A model generated the notes under the pieces. That model was not told where the DNA came from and searched no databases. It worked only from the letters and a program-made list of their open reading frames with translations. The position numbers and the translations under genes are program-made. From contig NZ_JASTLB010000001.1 of NCBI RefSeq assembly GCF_030499535.1, forward strand, positions 4,402,001-4,466,000: 64,000 bases of DNA. The letters are read 5' to 3'. Shown here piece by piece: positions 55,367 through 64,000 of the stretch (position 1 is its first letter; each line of letters begins with the position of its first letter). The stretch is from Streptomyces sp. TG1A-8. GTDB lineage: Bacteria; Actinomycetota; Actinomycetes; Streptomycetales; Streptomycetaceae.

Positions 55367-56260
55367 TTGACCACGCACACACCGCAGGCGGCGCAGGCCG
55401 TCACGCTGCCCACGACACTGGACGAGGCCGTGGCGGCCCTGGCCGCCCTGCCCACCGCCGTCCCCGTGGCGGGCGGCACCGACCTGATGGCCGCCGTCAA
55501 CTCCGGTCAGCTCCGGCCCGCCGCCCTGGTCGGACTCGGGCGGATCAGCGAGATCCGCGGCTGGCAGTACCAGGACGGCCACGCCCTGCTCGGCGCGGGC
55601 CTCACCCACGCCCGCATGGGCCGCCCCGACTTCGCGGCCCTGATCCCGGCGCTCGCCGCCGCCGCGCGCGCCGCCGGCCCGCCGCACATCCGCAACGCCG
55701 GCACCCTCGGCGGCAACATCGCCTCCGCCGCCCCCACCGGGGACGCGCTGCCGGTGCTGGCCGCCCTGGAGGCGACGCTGATCATCGCGGGCCCGGGCGG
55801 AGCACGCCGGGAGGTCCCGGTGTCGCACCTGCTGGCCGGCGTGGACATGCTGCGCGGCGGCGAACTCATCGGCTACGTGCGCGTGCCGCTGCTGCACGCC
55901 CCCCAGGTCTTCCTGAAGGCGACCGGACGCACCGGCCCCGGCCGCGCGGCGGCCTCCGTCGCCCTCGTGCTCGACCCCGCCCGGCGCGGGGTGCGGTGCG
56001 CCGTCGGCGCCATAGCGCCGATGCCGCTGCGCCCCCTGGAGGCCGAGCAGTGGGTCGCGCAGCTCATCGACTGGGACAACGACCGCACGCTCGTCCCCGA
56101 GGCCCTGCACGCCTTCGGCGAGTACGTCGCCGCGGCCTGCATCCCCGACCCGGTCCCCGAACCCGACGGCTCCGTGGTCCCGCTTCCGCCCGCCGTACTG
56201 CACCTGCGGCGCACCGTCGCCGCGCTGGCCCGACGAGCACTGGGGAGGGCGCTGTCGTGA
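55367..56260 (+). CDS. xanthine dehydrogenase-family FAD-binding subunit
   Basis: 297 residues from a TTG start preceded by GGAAGGGG. FAD-binding segments PVAGGTDLMAAVNSG and IRNAGTLGGNIASAAPTGDALP match the CoxM/XdhB family. It passes electrons from the Fe-S clusters to NAD or another acceptor. It overlaps the 2Fe-2S gene by 4 nt. Subunit order FAD, Fe-S, molybdenum is usual for CO dehydrogenase/xanthine dehydrogenase-type operons. Confidence 0.92.
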   Translation: MTTHTPQAAQAVTLPTTLDEAVAALAALPTAVPVAGGTDLMAAVNSGQLRPAALVGLGRISEIRGWQYQDGHALLGAGLTHARMGRPDFAALIPALAAAARAAGPPHIRNAGTLGGNIASAAPTGDALPVLAALEATLIIAGPGGARREVPVSHLLAGVDMLRGGELIGYVRVPLLHAPQVFLKATGRTGPGRAAASVALVLDPARRGVRCAVGAIAPMPLRPLEAEQWVAQLIDWDNDRTLVPEALHAFGEYVAAACIPDPVPEPDGSVVPLPPAVLHLRRTVAALARRALGRALS

Positions 56261-58500
56261 CCGACGACCAGCACGGAGAGGGCGCGTCCCGCAGCGGCGG
56301 CCGCTGGGACCCGCTGCCCCAGGGCGACTACGACGACGGCGCCACCGCCTTCGTCGAGCTGCCCGAGGGCGGCATCGACGCCCTGCTGTCCGCCGACAGC
56401 CCGCTGGCCGCGCCTGGCCACGGCTACGTGCCGCCGCCGATCAACGCGGCCCCGGGAGCGGCCGACCCCGCCGCCCACGGCGCCTGGGGGACGCCCGCGG
56501 ACGGTCACCGGTGGCCCGATCCGAACGCCGCCCCCCAGGACCGGGGCGCGGACGACCGGTTCACGTACCGGCCCGGCTCCACCCAGCACTGGGCCTACGG
56601 GGAGCCCGCGGCCCCGCCCGCCGCCGGGCACGACGTCACCGGGCAGTGGTCCATCCCCGTCGCCGGCGGCGACCTCCCGGACGAATCGGGCGAGTTCACC
56701 ACGTCCGCCCTGGTCGAACAGTGGGGCGGCACCCCTCCGGCCACCCTCCCCGGCGGCGCCTCCGCGCCCTGGGCGACGGAGCCCCAGGGGCAGTCCTGGG
56801 GACGGCCGGAGCAGACGCAGGAGGCCGGGACGGCCCACGCGGCACCGCCGCGGGACGAGCACGCCGGGACGGGCCCGCACGGTCACGCGCCGGCGTACCA
56901 GGACCCCGGCCCGTATGCCGACCCCGCCGCGTACGGCGATCACGAGGCGTACGGCGAAGAGGCGTACGGCGATCCCGAGGCCTACGGCGATCCCGGCACG
57001 GGGCCGGGCGCGTACGCCGACCCCGGTGCGCAGGCCGCCCCCGACGCCCACGTCGGCCACGGCGCGCACGCGCCCGAGGGGTTCGCGCCCGACGGGACGC
57101 ACGCCGGCCACCCGGCCGACCACGCGCCCGCACCCGCGTACGGGCCGGGGGACGCGCCCGCAGGAGACGCCGCGGGCTCCGGCCACGAGCCCGGCGGGGC
57201 CGCGGACCCGGCCGGCCGGGCGGAACCGGCGGAGACGAGTGCCGACGGCGGTCCCGCGGGCGGCCACGGCCCCGCGGACGACCCCGGCCACGCACCCGCC
57301 CCGGGCGGCGGTCACGAGCACGCACGGGCCCCCGAGGGCCCCCCGGCCGGCCCGGCGGACGACGCCGGGCCGGCCGGGCCCGCGCCGACGGCCGCGGAGG
57401 CGGCCGGCACGGAGCACACCTCGGTGGCCGGCCCCGCCGCGGTGGTTGACGCGGGCGGCACGGTGGCCGACGCCGGCGGTGCGGCGGCCCCGGCGGACGC
57501 GCCCGTCCCGGACGGCGCGCCGGAGGAGGGGAACGCCCCCGATGCGCCGGACGCGCCCGACGAGCCGGACGAACGCGACGAGCGGGACGCCCCGCCGGCG
57601 GGCGGCCCCTCGGCCGACGGCCCTGCCGCGGACGACCCGTCGGCGGCAGGGACGGCTCACCCCGTCCGGCCGGCCGGGGCGGACCACGCCGCCGGGACCG
57701 AGGCCGCCGGCCCCGGCGCCCCGGCCGCCGAGGACGGCCGGGGGGACCCGGCCGCCGCCCCCCTCCCGCCCCACGACGACCACCCCCTCGCCTCCTACGT
57801 GCTGCGCGTCAACGGCGCCGACCGGCCCGTCGGCGACGCCTGGATCGGCGAGTCCCTGCTGTACGTCCTGCGGGAGCGGCTCGGGCTCGCGGGGGCCAAG
57901 GACGGCTGCTCGCAGGGCGAGTGCGGGGCCTGCAACGTGCAGGTCGACGGCCGCCTGGTGGCCTCCTGCCTGGTCCCGGCGGTCACCGCGGCCGGCAGCG
58001 AGGTCCGCACCGTCGAGGGCCTGGCCACCGACGGGCGGCCCTCCGACGTGCAGCGGGCGCTCGCCAGGTGCGGCGCCGTGCAGTGCGGCTTCTGCGTGCC
58101 CGGCATGGCGATGACCCTGCACGACCTGCTGGAGGGCAACCCGGCGCCGACCGAGCTGGAGGCCCGGCAGGCCCTGTGCGGCAACCTGTGCCGCTGCTCG
58201 GGCTACCGGGGCGTGCTGGACGCCGTCAAGGAGGTCGTCGCCGAACGTGAGGCGCACATCGCCGCCGACGCCGAGCCGGACGGCGACGAGGCACGTATCC
58301 CGCACCAGGCGGGCCCCGGCGCCGGCGGTGTCCACGCCTCGGCGTTCGGGTCGACGGGTCTCTTCGACAGCCCCGGCACCTTCGGCACCCCGGGCCGCAC
58401 CCCGGCGCCGGACCCGCAGGGCCAGCACGAACAGCACGACCCGCAGGGCCAGCACGATCCGCACGACCAGCACTACGGCCAGGACGGAGGCCAGGTGTGA
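56257..58500 (+). CDS. 2Fe-2S subunit of molybdo-flavoprotein with long disordered N-terminal extension
   Basis: 747 residues; the family is normally 150-200. Residues 1-~505 are Ala/Gly/Pro/Asp-rich with almost no hydrophobic core, including repeats like YGDPEAYGDPG (56930-57010). Residues ~510-665 are a complete CoxS-type domain: DGCSQGECGACNVQVDGRLVASC, then CGFCVPGMAM and LCGNLCRCSGYRG, giving two 2Fe-2S clusters. The tail (665-747) ends with a His/Gln/Asp-rich stretch (QHEQHDPQGQHDPHDQH). The phase is continuous and overlaps both neighbours, so the extension is real coding sequence. Confidence 0.88.
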   Translation: MTDDQHGEGASRSGGRWDPLPQGDYDDGATAFVELPEGGIDALLSADSPLAAPGHGYVPPPINAAPGAADPAAHGAWGTPADGHRWPDPNAAPQDRGADDRFTYRPGSTQHWAYGEPAAPPAAGHDVTGQWSIPVAGGDLPDESGEFTTSALVEQWGGTPPATLPGGASAPWATEPQGQSWGRPEQTQEAGTAHAAPPRDEHAGTGPHGHAPAYQDPGPYADPAAYGDHEAYGEEAYGDPEAYGDPGTGPGAYADPGAQAAPDAHVGHGAHAPEGFAPDGTHAGHPADHAPAPAYGPGDAPAGDAAGSGHEPGGAADPAGRAEPAETSADGGPAGGHGPADDPGHAPAPGGGHEHARAPEGPPAGPADDAGPAGPAPTAAEAAGTEHTSVAGPAAVVDAGGTVADAGGAAAPADAPVPDGAPEEGNAPDAPDAPDEPDERDERDAPPAGGPSADGPAADDPSAAGTAHPVRPAGADHAAGTEAAGPGAPAAEDGRGDPAAAPLPPHDDHPLASYVLRVNGADRPVGDAWIGESLLYVLRERLGLAGAKDGCSQGECGACNVQVDGRLVASCLVPAVTAAGSEVRTVEGLATDGRPSDVQRALARCGAVQCGFCVPGMAMTLHDLLEGNPAPTELEARQALCGNLCRCSGYRGVLDAVKEVVAEREAHIAADAEPDGDEARIPHQAGPGAGGVHASAFGSTGLFDSPGTFGTPGRTPAPDPQGQHEQHDPQGQHDPHDQHYGQDGGQV

Positions 58501-60803
58501 GCAACGAAGCGGCCACCGCGACCACCGCGACGGAGGCCCCCGCCGCGGAGCCCCTGCCGCACGGCATCGGCGCCTCCCTGCCGCACGCCGACGCCCGCGC
58601 CAAGACCGAGGGCACCTTCCCGTACGCCGCCGACCTGTGGGCCGAGGGACTGCTGTGGGCGGCCGTCCTGCGCTCCCCCCACGCGCACGCACGCGTCGTC
58701 TCCATCGACACCACCCACGCGCGCGAGATGCCCGGCGTGCGGGCCGTCATCACCCACGAGGACGTGCCCGGCACCCCCCGCCACGGCCGGGGCACCCCCG
58801 ACCGCCCGGTGTTCGCCTCCGAGGTCGTGCGCCACCACGGCGAGCCCATCGCGGCCGTCGCCGCCGACCACCCCGACACCGCGCGGATGGCCGCCGCCGC
58901 CGTCATCGTCGAGTACGAGGTCCTCGACCCCGTCACCGACCCCGAACAGGCCTTCGAGGCGGAGCCGCTGCACCCCGACGGCAACCTGATCCGGCACATC
59001 CCGCTGCGCCACGGCGACCCGGACGCGGCCGGCGAGGTCGTGGTCGAGGGCCTGTACCGCATCGGCCGCCAGGACCCGGCCCCCATCGGTGCCGAGGCCG
59101 GCCTCGCCGTGCCCCGTCCCGACGGGGGCGTGGAGCTGTACCTGGCCTCCACCGACCCGCACACCGACCGCAACACGGCCGCCGCCTGCTACGGCCTGTC
59201 CCCGGACCGGGTGAAGATCGTCGTGACCGGGGTGCCCGGAGCCACCGCCGACCGCGAGGACCAGGGCTTCCAGCTCCCGCTCGGCCTGCTCGCGCTCAAG
59301 ACCGGCTGCCCGGTGAAGCTGACGGCCACCCGCGAGGAGTCCTTCCTCGGCCACGTCCACCGCCACCCCACCCTGCTGCGCTACCGCCACCACGCCGACG
59401 CCGAGGGCAACCTGGTCAAGGTCGAGGCGCAGATCCTGCTCGACGCGGGCGCCTACGCCGACACCTCCGGCGAGGCGCTGGCCGCCGCCGTCTCCTTCGC
59501 GTGCGGCCCGTACGTCGTCCCGAACGCCTTCATCGAGGGCTGGGCCGTGCGCACCAACAACCCGCCCTCCGGCCACGTGCGCGGCGAGGGCGCGATGCAG
59601 GTGTGCGCCGCCTACGAGGCGCAGATGGACAAGCTCGCGAAGAAACTGGGCCTGGACCCGGCCGAGCTGCGCCTGCGCAACGTCCTGGCGACGGGCGACG
59701 TCCTGCCCATCGGCCAGACGGTGACCTGCCCGGCGCCGGTGGCCGAACTCCTCCAGGCGGTCAGGGACTTCCCGCTGCCCGCGCTGCCCAAGGACACGCC
59801 CGAGGAGGACTGGCTGCTGCCCGGCGGCCCCGAGGGCGCCGGCGAGCCGGGCGCGGTGCGCCGGGGCGTCGGCTACGGCCTCGGCATGGTGCACATGCTC
59901 GGCGCCGAGGGCGCCGACGAGGTCTCCACGGCGACCGTGAAGATCCACGACGGTGTGGCGACCGTCCTGTGCGCGGCCGTGGAGACGGGCCAGGGCTTCA
60001 CCACCCTCGCCCGCCAGATCGTCCAGGAGACCCTGGGCGTCGACGAGGTGCACGTCGCCTCCGTCGACACCGACCAGCCGCCGGCCGGCGCGGGCTGCCG
60101 CGGCCGACACACCTGGGTGTCCGGCGGCGCGGTGGAGCGGGCCGCGAAGATGGTCCGCACCCAGCTGCTGCAGCCCCTCGCGCACAAGTTCGGGATGTCC
60201 ACCGAGCTGCTCCAGATCACGGACGGCAAGATCACCTCCTACGACGGCGTGCTGTCGACGACCGTCTCGGAGGCGATGGAGGGCAAGGAACTGTGGGCCA
60301 CGGCCCAGTGCCGCCCGCACCCCACCGAGCCCCTGGACGCCGCGGGGCAGGGCGACGCCTTCGTGGGCCTCGCCTTCTGCGCGATCCGCGCGGTGGTGGA
60401 CGTGGACGTCGAACTCGGCTCGGTGCGGGTCGTGGAGCTGGCGGTCGCCCAGGACGTGGGCCGGGTGCTGAACCCGGCGCAACTGGCGTCCCGCATCGAG
60501 GCGGGCGTCACGCAGGGCGTGGGCATCGCGCTCACCGAGAACCTGCGCGCGCCGCGCGGCCTGGTCCGCCACCCCGACCTGACCGGGTACGCCCTGCCGA
60601 CCGCCCTGGACGCGCCGGACATCCGCATCGTGAAGCTGGTCGAGGAGCGGGACGTGGTCGCCCCCTTCGGCGCCAAGTCGGTCAGCGCGGTGCCCGTGGT
60701 GACGTCCCCGGCGGCGATCGCCTCCGCCGTCCGCGCGGCCACCGGCCGCCCGGTCAACCGCCTCCCGATCCGCCCGCAGGCCGCGGTGGTGACGGCCCAG
60801 TGA
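58497..60803 (+). CDS. xanthine dehydrogenase-family molybdenum cofactor-binding subunit, atypical active site
   Basis: A 768-residue CoxL/XdhA-type protein. Family features include RAKTEGTFPYAADL, VLRSPHAHARV, PVKLTATREESFLGH and HVRGEGAMQVCAAYEAQMD. The usual GGGFGGK loop reads GVPGATADREDQG. The segment that normally reads GVGE, with the catalytic Glu, reads GAKSVSAVPVVTSP (residues ~725-738), so that Glu is absent. The GTG start overlaps the Fe-S stop by 3 nt. It is clearly in the family, but substrate and even hydroxylase activity are doubtful. Confidence 0.9.
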   Translation: MSNEAATATTATEAPAAEPLPHGIGASLPHADARAKTEGTFPYAADLWAEGLLWAAVLRSPHAHARVVSIDTTHAREMPGVRAVITHEDVPGTPRHGRGTPDRPVFASEVVRHHGEPIAAVAADHPDTARMAAAAVIVEYEVLDPVTDPEQAFEAEPLHPDGNLIRHIPLRHGDPDAAGEVVVEGLYRIGRQDPAPIGAEAGLAVPRPDGGVELYLASTDPHTDRNTAAACYGLSPDRVKIVVTGVPGATADREDQGFQLPLGLLALKTGCPVKLTATREESFLGHVHRHPTLLRYRHHADAEGNLVKVEAQILLDAGAYADTSGEALAAAVSFACGPYVVPNAFIEGWAVRTNNPPSGHVRGEGAMQVCAAYEAQMDKLAKKLGLDPAELRLRNVLATGDVLPIGQTVTCPAPVAELLQAVRDFPLPALPKDTPEEDWLLPGGPEGAGEPGAVRRGVGYGLGMVHMLGAEGADEVSTATVKIHDGVATVLCAAVETGQGFTTLARQIVQETLGVDEVHVASVDTDQPPAGAGCRGRHTWVSGGAVERAAKMVRTQLLQPLAHKFGMSTELLQITDGKITSYDGVLSTTVSEAMEGKELWATAQCRPHPTEPLDAAGQGDAFVGLAFCAIRAVVDVDVELGSVRVVELAVAQDVGRVLNPAQLASRIEAGVTQGVGIALTENLRAPRGLVRHPDLTGYALPTALDAPDIRIVKLVEERDVVAPFGAKSVSAVPVVTSPAAIASAVRAATGRPVNRLPIRPQAAVVTAQ

Positions 60804-60970
60804 CCCCCTCCGAGGAGACCCCCTCCGAGGAGACCCCCTCCGGGGAGACGCCCCCCGGTGAAGGACCGCGCTACGAGCCGCCGCCGAGCGCGGGCAAGTT
60901 GTTCCTGTGGGTCCTCGTGTTCGCCGTGGCGGCCCTGGCGGTCGTCCTGGGCGGCGTCTACTTCACCTGA
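60800..60970 (+). CDS. small membrane protein coupled to molybdenum subunit
   Basis: 56 residues from a GTG that overlaps the molybdenum-subunit stop by 4 nt. The N-terminal half has three SEETP-like repeats from a 15-bp DNA repeat. The C-terminal half is one membrane helix (LFLWVLVFAVAALAVVLGGVYF). It may tether the enzyme to the membrane, but no homology is recognised. Confidence 0.7.
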   Translation: MTPSEETPSEETPSGETPPGEGPRYEPPPSAGKLFLWVLVFAVAALAVVLGGVYFT

Positions 60971-61105
60971 GACGGCCTCCTCGGGGCGTTGTCAGTGGTG
61001 CGGCGTACTGTGCGGAGCAGTGGGCCGGCGTGCCGCGCACGGGCCGCCGTACCCACACACTGACGTCTCACGTACTGGCGCACCGATGTGGACCGCGGGG
61101 GAGCG

Positions 61106-62266
61106 ATGGGCACGACCGAGGCCGGGGTTCCGGCGATCACGCTGACCGAGGCGGAGCTGGACCGCTACGTCACGCACGCCCCGACGCGCGGTCTGCCCAC
61201 GGGTCCCGGCCTGCCCGCCGGCACCGGTCCGCTGACCTTCCTCCCACTGCGCACGCACGGCCTGCGCACGCTCGCGGACGCCACGGACGGCCCCTTCCGC
61301 CTGGCCGACGAGCTGCGCGACCGCCTGGTGATCGGCGAGCTGCTGCACCCGGCCGGCATGGAGCGCGAGTCGGTCCTGCTCGACGGCGGCACGGGCGAGA
61401 TCACGACGGCCCACCTGCTCGCCCCGTCCGCCCCGCGCCCCTTCGCCCCCTCGCTGAACACGCTCCTGCGCTTCGCCGCGGTCACCGAGGAACTGGCGGG
61501 CCTGCGCGGCCGTTTCGCCTCCCTGGCGGGCCGGTACGGCCCCAGGACGGTGACCGAGGCATCCCGCCGCCTCCTCACGCTCTTCGAGCAGGGCGCGGAC
61601 GGCAGGGTCCCGCCGTACTGGAAGGCGACGGCCCTGATCCGCCCGCTGTCCCTCATCGCCGGCCCCGGCACGGCGTCGGGCCTCACCCTGGACGTCCCCT
61701 CCCGCCTGCTGGACCAGGAATTCGGCCAGGGGCGGGTGACCCGCTTCGAGGAGGTCGACATCCCGGCCACGCTCACCCACGAGCCGACCCGCCGCTTCCT
61801 GCGCGAAACGGGCCTGCCGGAGGAGGCCGTCCTCTTCCGCGCCGACACGGACGCCCCCCTGCACACGCTGACGGAGTACTTCGCCGAGGAACGCGCCGAG
61901 GACTACCCCCTGGACGAACTCCCGGCCCATTCCGGCCACTTGATCCGCCTCGGCCACCTGGTCGAGGACAACGGTCTGGTGGTCGACGGCAGGACGGGCG
62001 CGGTCCTCACCTTCAGCGAGCCCGAGGCGACGCTCTACCCCCTCAACACGGACGTCTCCACCCTCGCCTACACCCTCTGGCTCCTGCACCACGAGCGCAC
62101 GACCGACGAGCACCTGTCCCACGAACTCACCACGGACGCCTACGACCAACTGGCCGCGGCCATGCTCCACACCCTGGCCGCCGTGGACCCCACGGGCACC
62201 CGCCCCCGCACGGACTGGCACTACTGGACGGAACTCTTCCGGGACGAAGCGGGCGGAGTGCTCTGA
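61106..62266 (+). CDS. protein with two tandem SUKH-4-like immunity domains
   Basis: 386 residues. Two related modules are visible: residues ~15-165 (THAPTRGLPTGPGLP, VIGELLHPAGMERESVLLDG) and ~225-370 (THEPTRRFLRETGLPEEAVLF, LIRLGHLVEDNGLVVDGRTG, then PLNTDVSTLAYTLWLLHHE). SUKH-4 proteins are immunity partners of polymorphic toxins, often deaminases. No toxin gene is adjacent here. A GTG 18 nt upstream is an alternative start but lacks a ribosome site. Confidence 0.75.
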   Translation: MGTTEAGVPAITLTEAELDRYVTHAPTRGLPTGPGLPAGTGPLTFLPLRTHGLRTLADATDGPFRLADELRDRLVIGELLHPAGMERESVLLDGGTGEITTAHLLAPSAPRPFAPSLNTLLRFAAVTEELAGLRGRFASLAGRYGPRTVTEASRRLLTLFEQGADGRVPPYWKATALIRPLSLIAGPGTASGLTLDVPSRLLDQEFGQGRVTRFEEVDIPATLTHEPTRRFLRETGLPEEAVLFRADTDAPLHTLTEYFAEERAEDYPLDELPAHSGHLIRLGHLVEDNGLVVDGRTGAVLTFSEPEATLYPLNTDVSTLAYTLWLLHHERTTDEHLSHELTTDAYDQLAAAMLHTLAAVDPTGTRPRTDWHYWTELFRDEAGGVL

Positions 62267-62386
62267 AACCGCCGGGCCGAGTCCGCACGGGACGTTACGA
62301 ACAGGTGACCGTCACCACCGAAACGGCACCCCGGACACCACGACCGGCGCTACGGTCGGCGCTTCCGACACGTCCTGGGGGGACAC

Positions 62387-62884
62387 ATGACACATCCGTA
62401 CGCCATACCGCCGCAGCCGCCCGTCAGAGCGGCCCGGAAGTGGGCGCGCAAGCGGTACGTACTGCCGGCGATCGGTCTCGCCTTCTTCCTCGGCATCGGC
62501 GCCGGCGCCAACGGCCAGGAGAACGGTGACGACGCGAAGGCGGCGGCCGCCGGGATCCAGCCGGCCACCACGGTCACCGCGACGGCCACGGCCACGGCCA
62601 CGGAGACCGCGGCACCGGAGCCCGCGCCGACGGTGACGGCGACGAAGACGGTCGAGGTGAAGGTGAGGGTGACCGTCACCGCGAAGGCGGCCGTCGCGGA
62701 TTCGGGAAGCGGCGGCAGTTCGTCCGGCGGGTCGTCGGGGAGCGGCGGTTCGAGCTCTTCGGGGGGTTCCGGCACGACCGGGAGCGGCGCCACGGCTCTC
62801 TGCAACGACGGCACCTACTCCTACGCCGCCCACCACCAGGGCGCCTGCTCGCACCACGGGGGCGTCGCCGTCTTCTACAGGTAG
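62387..62884 (+). CDS. DUF3761 membrane-anchored or secreted protein
   Basis: 165 residues. A basic N-terminus and hydrophobic segment (YVLPAIGLAFFLGIGAGANG) are followed by a Thr/Ala/Val repeat region (residues ~57-105) and a Gly/Ser linker. The C-terminal DUF3761 motif is ALCNDGTYSYAAHHQGACSHHGGV, with two Cys and clustered His. The function is unknown; the Cys/His cluster could bind metal or form a disulfide. Confidence 0.85.
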   Translation: MTHPYAIPPQPPVRAARKWARKRYVLPAIGLAFFLGIGAGANGQENGDDAKAAAAGIQPATTVTATATATATETAAPEPAPTVTATKTVEVKVRVTVTAKAAVADSGSGGSSSGGSSGSGGSSSSGGSGTTGSGATALCNDGTYSYAAHHQGACSHHGGVAVFYR

Positions 62885-63051
62885 GACGGGCACCCGGACC
62901 GGGTGCGGCCCGGCCGGTGGCACGACGCGGCGTCAGCCACCGGCCGGGCCACGGCCGCCGCGGTGGCGGCCACCACGCCGACCGGTGCTCCGGCGCCGAG
63001 ACGCCCGCACCGAACGCCGCTCCAACCGGCCCGGGCACTGCGCCGGCGTAC

Positions 63052-63126
63052 TGGAGGCCGTGGCGGGAATCGAACCCGCGTAACTCGCTTTGCAGGCGAG
63101 TCCCTGAACCACTCGGGCACACGGCC
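63052..63126 (-). tRNA. tRNA-Cys (GCA)
   Basis: On the minus strand, acceptor GGCCGTG pairs with CACGGCC. The anticodon arm is ACTCGCCTGCAAAGCGAGT with anticodon GCA, and the T-arm has GGTTCGATTCC. The discriminator is T and CCA is encoded (63052-63054). Confidence 0.96.
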
Positions 63127-63299
63127 GTGTTCGTGGAACGAACGTACGGCGGGGCCCGGCGGGACTCAAGGGGGACCGGGGGGCTGCAACGGGACTGCCA
63201 CACGGCGTTCACGAAACCCCGGACGCACGACCGGGGGCGGAGGGGCGGCCGGGTCCTGGACAGGGGCCAAAGCGTGTTGTGCGCCTTACCCTGGCGGGC

Positions 63300-64000
63300 A
63301 TGAGCGCCCTTGGATCCCCTGATGCCGCCGTTGCGGACGATGCCGCCCGGCCGGACGGCGGTGTGCTGAGCCGGGCCCACCGGGCACTGAGCGTCGGCAT
63401 CGTCTCCGTCGTGCTGCTCATCGCCTTCGAGGCGACCGCCGTCGGGACCGCCATGCCCGTCGCGGCGCGGGAGCTGGACGGACTGGCGCTGTACGCCTTC
63501 GCCTTCTCCGGGTACTTCACGACCAGCCTGTTCGGCATGGTGCTCGCCGGGCAGTGGTCCGACCGGAAGGGGCCGCTGGGCGCGCTGACGACGGGGATCG
63601 CCGCCTTCGCCGCGGGACTCCTGGTCGCCGGGACCGCCCGGGTCATGTGGGTGTTCATCCTGGGGCGCGCCGTGCAGGGGCTCGGCGGCGGGCTGGTCAT
63701 CGTCGCCCTGTACGTCGTCGTGGGGCGCGCCTATCCGGAGCGGCTGCGCCCCGCCATCATGGCCGCCTTCGCCGCCTCCTGGGTCGTCCCGTCCGTCGTC
63801 GGCCCCCTCGCCTCGGGCGCCGTCACCGAACACCTCGGCTGGCGATGGGTGTTCCTCGGCATCCCGGTCCTGGTCGTCTTCCCGCTCGCCCTGGCCCTGC
63901 CGCAGATCAGGCGGCGGACGGCCGGCCCGGTGGGCGGCTCCGGCGGCTCCGGCGCCTTCGACCGGCGCCGCATCCGGCTCGCCCTCGCCGTCTCCCTGGG
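63300..64000 (+). CDS. MFS transporter, truncated by window end
   Basis: The first 233 residues of a major facilitator protein. Six or so membrane helices are visible, starting ALSVGIVSVVLLIAFEATAVGTAMP. The loop 2-3 motif is GQWSDRKGPLGAL and FILGRAVQGLGGGLVIVALYVVVGRAYP forms segment 4. This resembles the DHA2/14-helix drug-exporter type. The 3' end lies outside the window. Confidence 0.9.
   Translation, partial: MSALGSPDAAVADDAARPDGGVLSRAHRALSVGIVSVVLLIAFEATAVGTAMPVAARELDGLALYAFAFSGYFTTSLFGMVLAGQWSDRKGPLGALTTGIAAFAAGLLVAGTARVMWVFILGRAVQGLGGGLVIVALYVVVGRAYPERLRPAIMAAFAASWVVPSVVGPLASGAVTEHLGWRWVFLGIPVLVVFPLALALPQIRRRTAGPVGGSGGSGAFDRRRIRLALAVSL

Noticed and set aside
55873..58692. A 939-codon minus-strand frame opposite the 2Fe-2S subunit
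   Set aside because: It is an antisense shadow of GC-rich repeat-like coding sequence, without start context or motifs.

Overview
The window is a chromosomal segment of a Streptomyces species. The sequence is very GC-rich with strong GC3 bias, many starts are GTG or TTG, and the gene order (pkaA-pkaB-prfB, ftsEX-smpB-ssrA, sigU/rsuA-helD-malic enzyme-hup-murA) is one I know from the core region of Streptomyces chromosomes. About 52 protein genes, one tmRNA and one tRNA can be supported. There is no insertion sequence, phage or CRISPR array.

Layout. 1-7.7 kb: a TetR regulator, a galE/glycosyltransferase group (GT2, GT87 and GT39 types) and the ohrR/ohr peroxide pair. 7.8-14.7 kb: three consecutive two-domain proteins, each a GT2 glycosyltransferase fused to a CDP-glycerol/TagF-type polymerase, probably for a wall glycopolymer. 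14.9-18.5 kb: a CUT1 sugar importer without its own ATPase. 18.9-22.6 kb: an FHA plus FtsK/SpoIIIE-type ATPase split by a reading-frame shift. 23-27.2 kb: membrane Ser/Thr kinases pkaA and pkaB, then prfB. 27.5-33 kb: a LAETG surface protein, a small zinc-ribbon membrane protein, ftsE, ftsX, an S41 protease, smpB and ssrA. 33.1-36.2 kb: a second ATPase-less sugar importer behind LacI-type palindromes. 36.3-40.7 kb: an MFS exporter with a divergent LysR, then a lipoprotein/secreted-protein pair. 40.7-43.4 kb: a narK transporter with a HemD-winged-helix fusion. 43.6-48.4 kb: a CGNR protein, sigU/rsuA and helD. 48.7-53.3 kb: malic enzyme, HU, murA, a YqgE/AlgH protein and a DUF3039 protein. 53.5-61 kb: a GH20 hexosaminidase and a three-subunit molybdo-flavoprotein operon with a 56-residue membrane protein. 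61.1-64 kb: a tandem SUKH-4 protein, a DUF3761 protein, tRNA-Cys and the start of an MFS transporter.

The point most worth following is the array of three GT2-TagF fusions. The middle protein has lost the visible GT-A catalytic motifs but keeps the HGTP histidine of the TagF half. Its two neighbours keep the GT-A motifs but carry Arg or Asp at that histidine. This reciprocal pattern suggests division of labour between paralogues. Other notable points: a molybdenum subunit lacking the usual catalytic Glu and paired with a 2Fe-2S subunit bearing a ~500-residue disordered extension; a permease with a folded domain inserted in an external loop; an RF2 with SPY instead of SPF; and a palindrome shared by the TetR promoter and the region upstream of ftsE.
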